Assembly (NCBI GenBank): GCA_964023205.1
Contig: OZ026835.1
Coordinates: forward strand, 35,819,380-35,883,379
Reading direction: 5' to 3'
Length of the DNA: 64,000 bases
DNA from: Lutraria lutraria
Lineage: Eukaryota; Mollusca; Bivalvia; Venerida; Mactridae
The notes under the pieces are model-generated. The model worked only from the letters and a program-made list of their open reading frames with translations. It searched no databases and had not been told where the DNA came from. Within the stretch, counting starts at the first letter, position 1; every line of letters begins with the position of its first letter. The position numbers and the translations under genes are program-made. Of this stretch, positions 29,201-41,200 are shown piece after piece.

Positions 29201-32200
29201 GATGAAATAATAAATCATCTATTTTCAGATTATCAGTTGAATTGAAAAGGAATTGTAACAAATTTCAAAACAATAATTAACTACTTGTTATATGCCAAAT
29301 GCCTTCATTTTTCCTGATTTTAATTTGTAAATCCATAGATTACACACATGATTAAAATATAGCCAGTATACCACTTCCACACAAATATTTGAAGTCAGTG
29401 GTTTTAATTAGACACAGTCCAGTCATCTTTTGGCTGATTCTGACCCCTTTGAAAAGAATTCATAAAATCATGAGTTTTTCTTGAACTTTTCTTGCCTACT
29501 TCTTGAGTAGTTAATGATCGAAGAATAACTATTTGACAGAGGGTACAGCTGATATTCCTAATAAACAACTTACAGCTAGGTATTGCGGGCCTATGTTAAG
29601 ACCTCCTCCTCCCGTCCCACCACCAAATGATGTCAATAAATTGGCATTCATCTGCTGCAACTTTTTCTGTTCCTTTTCTTTCTGTGTATCAGCAAATTTA
29701 ACAACTAATGGTGAACTACAACCCTGGAAAATAGAAGCTTGATATTGTCAAAAAAAATAAAGTTGAAGAAAAAATATGTTAATACTACACAAGTCATGTT
29801 TTTTGCACATTATATTTCATGCTATTCACCAAATGTATTTAAATCACAAAAAGGCCATTAGGTCTTCAAATCGAGGGTTCAACGCAACACTGTCGTAACT
29901 TGTTCTTATTTCAATATGAGTTATGACACTGTTGCGTTGAACCCTCGAAATGGCTCCAGTGTAATTGACACTACTATTTCGTCTGAAGCCACATGAAATG
30001 TAAATCAGAGGTAGAAGGTTAATCTCAGAGGTAGAACAAGATTAATCTCAGTGGTAGAACCAGATTGATCTCAGGATTAATCTCAGTGGTAGAACAAGAT
30101 TGATCTCAGAGGAAGAACAATATTGATCTCAGAGGTAGAACAAGATTAATCTCAGAGGTAGAACAAGATTGATCTCAGAGGTAGAACCAGGTTAATCTCA
30201 GAGGTAGAACAAGATTGATCTCAGAGGTAGAACAATACTAATCTCATAGGTAGAACAAGATTAATCTCAGAGGTAGAACAAGATCAATCTCAGAGGTAGA
30301 ACAAGATTAATCTCAGAGGTAGAACAAGATTGATCTCAGAGGTAGAACCAGGTTAATCAAGATTAATCTCAAATTGAATTAACAGCCATAGCTACAGATG
30401 TATAATTTTTCTAAAACAAGACACCCACTATGTATACCAGAATAGAATCCATTTCAAGGCTGAGCATTACCAACGATGAATAGACAGTTATTCATGTGAA
30501 TGTATCATTCCATGTATGCAGACAACTATATTATCCCTTGACATTTGTCTTGCAAGTCATTCTGCGATTATGGCTGTTTTATAGTCACGATTTGCATTAA
30601 AATCTTGTTTTACAGGAATTCAAACCATACAAGCACGTCTGGTTGAACAGTACAGTACCTTCAATCAATTGCCTAAATAAGACATTGAATTATTCAAATT
30701 GTAATAAACTTCTATTTCGATGGTAAAAATTCAGCCACACACAGAGTTACACTGTTGAGATCTAAGAAACATCTAAATCTGTATGGTAAAAGTGAAATAT
30801 AACCAGGCCATACTGCTGGTTGGCAGTTACGCAACAGAGACTCATTAAAAAGACCCCCAACCTAAAGTTATTTTAGTACAAGCATATAATTTGAACAAGG
30901 AGTTAAACTGTAAAAAGTTTGGGTTGATTAACCACAAACCTTGTTCACAAAAGGTTGACATATGCCAAGGTATCTTCATTTGTTTTAATGGATATATCAG
31001 TGGCTGGTTCACAAAACCAGTATTCCTGGATTGTATTCGAATCAGTACTAACTTACCCTTCTAAAAGGTGCTGGCAATTTCTCCAAATAAGGAGCAAATA
31101 TACATTTTTTTGCAAATTTTCAGAGAAGAGTATAATGACCTGGGACTAGGATTTGAGCATGTATCTTTATACCTTAACTAAGTACAAGATCAAAGTGTGG
31201 AACACTGTCCTACAGCCTACCACAGGGAAACCTTCCTTATGACAAGCTACATAGACATTTCGTGCTTTATCATACATACAAAATCCAATGAATACCAAGA
31301 CAAGGGAAATGTTGTATCAATGAACGATAATAAACCAACGAAAGGTTAAAATATCCTCCAACAGCCATATTGTCTACAACACTATTGGATTGTATATCAG
31401 AAATATCTAGTAATAGACATTCAGTATTATGGAGAGACCTCATATTGTCAAGAGGTTTCAAGAATGAAATTCTGCACTAATAAAACGATCAACCACAGAC
31501 AATTACTCATCAAATCGCAGTTAAGGTCACAGATAAAAGACCAAACAAAGTCAGCTAACAATTCATTTCATCTAATATAGTTTGTCTAGACTTAACCGTA
31601 AATGCTCCAAAAATGACCAATCCATCATACCATATAATGCACAGAAACATTATCTTATAAGATTGTATGTAAACACAGCAGGGTCACCTTCAAATATTGT
31701 TTTTTTTGTTGCTGTTGACAACCACAAAGGAATATTAATCCTTACAATGCTGAAGCAGAAACTGCAAAGATTGGGCCAAGTCAGTCCGAACACCCACACA
31801 GTCTGACCAGGCTCTTTATCTTTACTGTCGGGTGACTTATCTGTGATAGCAACACAATTGTTTCAGACCGGTGGGTGGAATCAGATGCCGTATACCAAAC
31901 AACCAGACAGCGTCAGGGAAAAAATAACACCACAACGAACATGCTATAATACAAAATCTCATTTTTTTCGTACTAAATTGCAACCCTAACTCATACTGGT
32001 CTGGTCTGTTAGTCTGATTGAATTAAGATACAAAGTTTCTATCATATCTCTGGTTAAACAGATACTGTGGAATCATTTATTTTCGTTGGGTTCAATTTTC
32101 ATAGTTTTTACTAAATTGGCTATTTCGTGGGGACATAAATTCGTGGAATTTGATAAGAAATGCCTTATCTCTGCATTTAAATTTGTGGGGATTTATTTCG

Positions 32201-35200
32201 AGGATGAGTCGACCCACGAAATCCACGAAATTAAAACCCCAACGAAAATTAATGATTCCACAGGATACATCTACAATATCGATTACGGTCGAGTCACCAG
32301 TTTTCGTGGTGAAACAAATTTTTGTGGTATTTTACGTTTATGTTAATAATTTGACTTTCCATATACTGTCACAAAACGACCAACACATTACATATTTACA
32401 TAATTAACGAGAAATAAAATTTTACATTTGGAAAAAAACCATGAAAATCTTAATAATTTTATCTCTATAGAGGGAAGGTTTTTCACACCAATTTACAGGT
32501 AAAATAAAATGGCCACCCATTTGAACTTCATTGATTCAGCGTAATTATACGCAAAGATTGATCAAAACAGAGCTTTTCGTAAAATAGAAACAGCAGCATT
32601 GAAAAATTGGCATCGACATTTTCTTCAAACCAAGGTGTCAAATCTTGGCACATGAAGAACCACACACATTTTCAATCTCAATTTGATGTGTTTTTTTGTA
32701 ATACAATTTCATTATTCCACTTTCAGAGGAAATGATACAAATGGTAGACTGGTTGGATGATAAAAATTAGAAATTTAATCAACAAATATCTAGACATAAG
32801 CAAGATAACTTAATTTTATTGCCAAAGCATGTTAGCTGTATGTCTTACCTCCATGGTTTGTGAATGGTGCATGTTTTTTATGCAGTTTTGAGCTGATTGT
32901 CGACTTGAAAATGTAATGAAAGCACAACCTGAAAGTTGAAAAAAAAAGAAAAATTAACATTGAAGAACATTTTTATCAATTAACATATTGAATTCTTACA
33001 TTTATCAGTGACAGCTAAACTTCTTATTTGGTAAACTAATTTCAAAATGAATTTTCTTGAAATTGGACGGAAATTTCTAGTTACCAATATCAACAAAATA
33101 GAATTCTGAGTCATCTGTCAAATGGTACACAGCGACTTATTAAAACATGTTTTCAGGAGATCTCAGAATTGGCAACACTAAAGATAAGAGTACAGTAAAA
33201 CCTCTCCAGAGCGGCCCACTGTAGAGCAATAACCTCTCTATAACAACACCTTCAAAATTTCCCTAAGCTGATATTTACTATAAATTTAACCTCTGTAGAA
33301 CAACAACCTCTAAACAGTAAATATTTGTGGCTCCCACAGGGTGTTGCTCTACAGAGGTTGGACTGTACTCTAAAGATGCACAAAAAAGACTAATACTGGG
33401 AATCAAACTGCAGCTGCTATGTAAACCTTTAAACAGTAAAACATGCCAAAAATGGTTAAATATTCATTGTAGGTAGCCAAAATGGCTTTAACTTCGTCTT
33501 AAACACAGAAAATTTAGGAAGATAGTTTGAAATAGTCGTGTAGTCCATCAAAAAGAGCCAGCATTTAACAGACCACTAGACAATAACATCACCTAGGGAA
33601 GTTTACACTTGCAGGTTACTGTTAATCAAGGACAGACATAAAAATCGGGACAGGCCTACATGTATTTCCCTATTGTTTAAATCAATCCCGTATACAGAAG
33701 ACAAGACACTACTAAAAGTTATGCCATTTCGAGGGCTCAGCGCAACACAGTCGTAACTTGTTCTTATTTCAATATGAGTTATGACACTGTTGCGTTGAAC
33801 CCTCGATTTGAGAGTTATAAAACTGCATAGTAGTCTCAATAAAAAAAAATAAAATCTCAATTCCATTCTCAAAGTATTATGGTTGAAAAGATGGACTGAT
33901 TAATGTTTATTGGATAATTGTTCAGATAAATAATGCTGCCAGGCAAATGTATCAATAATATCATTATTGTATATCGTAAGTAACTTAGAAACATTCGAAG
34001 ACGAGATCTGAGATTTGAGCTAAGAGACAGATCTCGTTTTATAACCTCGGGGTCAGGACTTGTTGTAAGTTATTTCAACTATCATAACTACAGTTAATTT
34101 GATACACAGTCGTACAGATGTAATGATTCAAGGCAATAAAAAAACTTTCCCTTATCAGATCTTGAGGATAATTTCCTCTGAGATGAGATAGGCTAATATC
34201 TCTCAGGCTTGTCATAAAACGATGCTATATCAAGGTACCATAATACTTCAAATATGACACATTACAAAAGAAAGGCTGTTGGTACTATATTCCCTTCAAA
34301 CGGAATTCATGAAGACATATTTTTTTCTTGAACTGTTCTAGCATACTTCATGAACGGCCCATAAATCAAAATTTAAAAATATTTATCCCAATAATTCAAT
34401 ATTATCATACACAATAATAGCAGAATTTCTTGTCCGTGCTAAAAACATGAAATATAGTTAAGACTAAGATAAAGTGATCACGGACGATTCTACGTTTAGG
34501 TACTTATGTGGCTACATTCTGTATTTTGGTGTTTTGTGGGGCTAAATTAGAGCCACCTAAGAGAAATTAATAGCATACACTGAAGAGCATGTATGTAAAG
34601 CCACATAACCCCTATAATCTCCTATTTTCAGCTACTTTGTCCATACACAGAAGCCACTTAAATACCTAAATGTAAGCAAGGATATATCAGTTCCGAATTT
34701 GTACAAATATAATTTACCATGAAACACTATTCAGTGCCCCCATCAATAATGAGGCCACCTTGTTGAATTTCCAGACAAATTTTCTATATTTCTTCAATGT
34801 TTCAACTTGACCTTAAGACCACCCTGATTTTAACATCCATTTTTTAACATGTTTTTTTACTATATATTTCTCAAAGTATGGACAAAGAGTAACTATGGTA
34901 ACAAAGAATTATTTTATCAGATATTTCACTATCATGAAATAAGTTCAACTTGAAGACATTAACATCATAAATCATAAATCTTGGTAAAAGATATCTTATT
35001 TATTTATTTTGAAATGATCCCATAAAATACAAGTGTGATAGTTACTTCATGAGGGGTAGTCAGAACCAAGCAATTAAACAAGAACCTGTGTGGAGATGTT
35101 TTGATAATTTGGACTATAAAAGAGCCAGCAAGTACATTATTTGGTAAATCAAGGGCTCAGCGCAACACTGTCGTAACTTGTTCTTATTTCAATATGAGTT

Positions 35201-38200
35201 ACGACAGTGTGGCGTTGAACCCTCGAAATATGAAAAATATTTCAACAGTAACATTACAGATTGAATAATTCTATCTTATGATGTACTAGGATGAAAAATA
35301 AATCAGCAATTTTTTAAAATTTTTTTTTTTATTGCAGCATGAATAAAGTTGATATAGCATCTACGACAACTAGATTAATTCAAAGAGAATTATCATAATT
35401 ATTACGAAAAGTATTAAAGATAACTTACCTCTAGACTGACCGTTCTGATCTCTTAATACAGTACAATCTTCTATATTACCAAATGGTGCAAACATCATTT
35501 TTACTTCCGTTTCACTAAATTTTTTGGACAGCATGCCTATAAATAACTTCCTCTCTTCTGAAAACAGAAAAAAAGGAAAATAATAGAACAGAATTCAATG
35601 GGGCATGATTAGTGCATTAATTTCCTGTAAGGAAGTTTTAATGCATCTTGAGTATCATGCTATTTAAAGTAACATTCTGTATATAGTAATATTTCTGGCA
35701 GGAAGTTACAGACAGGAAATAAACTAGAACCAATCATCAGCCAGAAGTTCATGCTTGTCTGAAACTATAACCGTACATAACACAAAATAAATATTTACTT
35801 AGTACTTAATCAACAGGAAGATTTTCGAGACAAAAAACTAACTTAAAATTTGAACGACCTTGAAATTCATCGGTGTAGCCAATGTCTGATCCGATCAGTT
35901 CATGATACCAATTACTCAAAAGAACAGGAGTGGCACACAAAGTCACAGTAATAAACTGCAATATTTCATTTTTTGCTTCTAATATCTCCGACAGACGTAA
36001 TGAAGCAAAAAAAATATCTTATCACAAACAACTGATCTAACAAGGCTTATAACAAAAGACAGAAACTTTGATGAAATAAATGCATCTGAAGACAACATTA
36101 CTAAATAACAGACATCTTAGGATCAAGGCAAGTTTTTGTCATAGTTTAACATCACAGAATTAGGTAAGGATATAAAAATTAAGCTTAATCAAACTAATCA
36201 TTTCAATCAACCACTCCCCCAGTGCAGCATCACAAAAAATAAAAGGATCTTATCAAAGTTAAGAAGATATTAATGCTAAATGTTAAAAGATGCACCAGAA
36301 AATTACAAATTTTTACGTGTTAATGAAACCTCACAAGTAATACTTATACATACATACATTTTACTCAGATATAAATTCATGGATACACTGGATAACCATG
36401 AATGAAGATATTATAATCCGAAGCATAGACAGAAATGCTCCCATACTTATGGGAAGAACTATGATTTAAATATTTTTTAAAAATATTCATTAAAAAGTAA
36501 AAAAAAATGATGCCGAACTTAAAGCATAAGAGAGTGTCAGGTCTTGCATGATTGTAATTTTCAAAATAGTCAGCAACATAGTGTACAGAACTTAATAATT
36601 ATTTGCATCAAATTTGGCTTCGATATTAAGGCTTTGCCCCCACCCCCCCTGACACCTTACATTGTAAAATTTGGGAGCACTTGAGATCTGGATTTAGCTA
36701 TGCCCCTGATAATGGTCTCAGAAGATTTACCAGACACAGGACTTGGTAAATCTAACATAGATCTTTAGCTAACTAATAAAAGTAAGACTGTACGATTTAT
36801 GTTATATTCACACTACCGAAATAACAGCGGGATGATTTTTTTTTTTTCCATGCACCAGGATACATCTCTCATATTCTTTAAGGGACTCATTAGAAACACA
36901 TTCATTCCATATTCATCTTGTCAAATAAAAATGCTGATAGGTTATTACAAAGTATCAAGAGCAGAATCAGAGTAGATTTAAGGATAAACTGGTGTAAATT
37001 ATTACAGTGCCAAGTGCTAATGTGAGAAGACTAAAACAATATATACGTACTCAACGATGCCTTAAGTAAACATTTCATTGCATTTACTCTATGACAATTG
37101 GTTTAAAGAATAATCATAACATTATAAATCAATTTAGCTGTCTAGCTCCTTAAGAATAAATTGGATAACTCTTATCATATACTGAAAAGAGTGCAAATGC
37201 ATTGCACCGAAATTGTTTGGAAGAATGCAACTTTATGTGCCTGAACACAACATTCAGTATTTCAGTAATATCTTTTTGTTTTTGGAGTGAGGGAAGAAAC
37301 ATCAATCTTTTACAGGTAAGCATTTAACCTAACCAGTTTTCCTGGATTCTGTACCAGTACTAACCTTGTTCTCCGCATGTTACTGCCAACTATATCAAAA
37401 TGAATGTACAGCGCTGGTAGTAAAATATAAAAACCTTAATTAAAGCCATTAATGTATTGTAATGTATGTGATCTCACAGCTTCCAAACTATGTCCCCCCT
37501 GTCAAATAGTTATTTATACTTCATGAACTATTCACGAAGAATGCAAGAATAGTTCAAGAAACCTTAATGTTTTCATCCCTTTGAGCTTTAATTCCTCATC
37601 TAAATTTAAAGTGCTTTCGAGACCCTTTTCATGTTTCAGGTGTGTAAGGAAAGGTTGTCTAAGTTTGTGACCATGACCTTTTCAGTGACCTTGACATTCC
37701 ATATATTTACAAGCATATATTTCGGACCTCTCACAACTCAATTTGGGACTTGCAGAGATCACAAACATTCTCAGACAGTTTCCACAGAATTCAGCATAAA
37801 ATTTTTCATACTTGGCCCACAGAATTTAGCATTAATTATCTTGACAAGTATGAGCGCGGACAATAAAAGAATGCAGAACACAGAACTAGCAACAATTGTT
37901 ACTAAGCATTCATGATACATGAAAATCAAGTTGCCATGGATGATTGATGCACTCAGGAAAGATATTGACGAAATACTGACTGAGTGTTAGTGACAAGCCA
38001 GATATGAAATATTGACTACAATTTGATAAATAGACGTAATAGTCGCCATTTTTATACTGAAAGAGAAGATGGAATACACACATTTGGAAGTGGGAAACAA
38101 ATCAAGTTAGTATCGAATATCATCAGGGCTAGGTTCTGGTTTTCAAATTGAATGAAATCATGACCTAGTTTTAAAAGCTCCAATGAATGATTTATATGCT

Positions 38201-41200
38201 TGTTTAAGTTTTTTCCTTAGTGCCAAGAAGGAAATAACGATGAGACAGGATTCCTTAAACACAAATCACTATTCATGTACTAATGGCTCATTAACAGGGA
38301 TTGTATTTGCTAATGGAATTGAATCAATTACAAACAATTTTTTTCCCACATGAAAGTTATCATAACTTAATTACAAAATAGTGATTCAATAACTGCAATT
38401 CACCAAGACACAATCAATCATTCAACTGATCAATTTCTCAATCAATTAGTCAAAAGAAACAAAACAATTCACTGCAAATACAACAACAGTGCATACAGAG
38501 AGACTTTATGTTATACAACACTAACATGAAACGGTTTTATTTCAGTAGGTATGACATCATTTTTCAATGTTATTTCAGTAATACACGGTTGCCTGTTTAC
38601 TTAACCAGTTTTCCTGGATTGTATTTTAATTTTAACCAGTACTAACTTAATCTTCCATAAAGAGTTAGGCAATATCTCCATAAAAGGCAGAAATCAAACT
38701 GATTTTCATAGAAAAGTATGATGACAGGCCATGATCAGGATATATGGGTTACGAGTCCAGAACTACCGACTGGACAACGGCCGCAGCCAATTAATAAATG
38801 AAAAAAAGTTATAATTCTGTTAAAAGCTGAAAGTTTGGCAACCTTCAAACCAATCTTTTGTCGGACAACACAAGTAACTGACAACTTCCAAATATGCAAT
38901 CTATGAATCATAGGTGTAAAACACCTTTGATTAAGGTTGTTTAGCATCTTCATGACTCAGTTTCCAGCCTATGACCTAGCAGTATACAGTGAGTCCCGGA
39001 CCCTGCAACCTACTATACTGACAAGACTAGCCTTGTTAACCAGAAAAATTATTAGTAACTATTAGAGAAATCTTGAATAAATGAAGTATTAGTTGATACA
39101 AGTTACACAATTGAAATAATGTTAGTAATTCATATATTTATCTCAGATAATACAACTATACAGAACAGTGGTGTTAGTGGACAATCACAAAAGTTATGTG
39201 TATCACTCAATGTTCAGTACCACATATCTATCTATACATGTCACTCGTACAGCATCGCCAGACCTATACGATCTATACAAACTCTCTCAATACAGTACAC
39301 ATATCTGTTGATGTTCCGAAATACCAGCATACTTCAATGCCCCATACATTTGCATTTTTTTATCACAGTCTTAGTTCCATCATTCATCATCACCCATCTC
39401 TGTGATCAAATTTTATTCTTATCTTAGAAGATGTTTGATGGTAAATCTGAATACACCCCCTTTGATATTGTTTCATCAATCTTATTGACTAAATCATCAT
39501 TTCTTGTCCTATCTGTAGCAGGTTACCATAATTATGCATTATTGAAAGTCCTACTAATTCATCAGAGAGCTTTCATGAATTGTGTAATACACTTTACAAA
39601 GAGTTTTAACAGCTTAACAAGATAGTTTATTCAAATTATTTATAAAACCTGCCAGACCTACAGGGAATTAGGTGTAATTTCAAATGGAAACTTAAAACAC
39701 TAAATTCTATAAGATATTATTATTTTAACCAACAGGGACAGAATGCTTGCATTTGAATTGATGAATCATTTATCATTCATTTGGAGTTTTGTAGAAAGCA
39801 CCAAAAAACATGGGTTCAATAACCCCATCATTTTTGTTAATCATTTCTTGATTTTCTTGTTTGAGTTTGGCAGGACCTTTATGTATCACAGTATAATGTT
39901 TTTCAATCTTGCTATTTTATCTCTATCCCTGATAGAGTTGTATCTCTTCCCAGTAAATAAGACGGTATTGCATTGTAGATGTAAATCGGATATTATTGCA
40001 TTTTCTATGCACCAATGATGGAGCGTTTGTTTTCTATTTTCATACTCTTTGACTAAATTGAAGAAAAAGTGTAGAAAGAATGTAATTATTCAAACATTAA
40101 TTTAAATGAGAATTGGCTTTTAGTACAATCTATAAAATTTTATCATTTTGTATCAATACATGAATACCTGATTATTCCTTTACCCTTAAGCCTGAAGACT
40201 TAGTTGTAAGGAAACATCAAACGGCAGTTATAATTCTGGTGAAGAGTTTTGATGTCTGATGCCTGTCTGGTGACAGTTAAATAAATTCTGTAGATATATG
40301 ATACAAAACATGAGTGCTTTCAATCATACAATAAGTTGGATGGGAAATTTATCCAAGTTTAAATTTGATCTATTTTCGAGCAGAATTACAGCGGTGCACC
40401 GATATATTCCTGGTACGAGTTAATAAAATGTTCTCTCTTATCCTTATATTAATGATGGAGATGCTCACAATGGGAGCATCATAGACTGGGAATTTGAAAG
40501 ATAAATCAACACAGCCGAAAAACTGCCAAATAATTCGGTTACACGGCCTGATAAGAGAAACTGTGTTTTCAAGTAATATCAGTGCCTACCGTCGGGACAA
40601 TGGGATATGATATATTTGCGGCAAAAAATGCGTCAATTACGAAACTCAGGGACTGAATGAAAGGCCTATCAGTTTATTTAATCACACAACTCAAATAGAC
40701 GAGCCATTGCCCCATATCTGACTAATGTAAATCCTATATACACAGAGTTATTGCAGCATTATTTACGTGTATCATTATATAAATGGGCTATGAAAGAAAT
40801 AAAAGTCATCATACAGCACTGATCAAGATAAAGTTCACCTTGAAATGGAATAACACAGAAAGGGAAGTAACTCATGCAACATTCAGTTCCATTAAAAAAA
40901 ACTAATTAATTTTTTTTCATACTTAGTGCAAGAGGCAGCCAATTTATGATGAACTAAACCTGAGTATAATTCTATTTATCAGGCAAAAGCAAAGTGTCTA
41001 TTTGCTGAAGAAATCTAATTAATTTGTGATTACTTCTTCCATATTGAAAGCACTTGCAAGTGGTATGATTGTGTAATAGAATTTCAGCCAATGCTGTAAA
41101 TTACATTCGTCTTCAAAGAACCCCCCCCCCCCCCCTTATTTTGGTAGAACAATTTTGTGACTGCTGATGCAGATTAAATTTGCAGTTTTATATCAAAGAC

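Noticed and set aside
30006..30371. CRISPR-like array
   Set aside because: Units are contiguous 23-bp repeats without unique spacers, in animal DNA; it is a minisatellite.
32086..32407. Two overlapping plus-strand frames of 85-86 codons
   Set aside because: They lie largely within a MITE with inverted TTTTCGTTGGG ends; no protein family is recognisable.
37631..38018. Plus-strand frame with TGACCTT-rich sequence
   Set aside because: No recognisable domain, antisense to the CELF intron; looks like chance.
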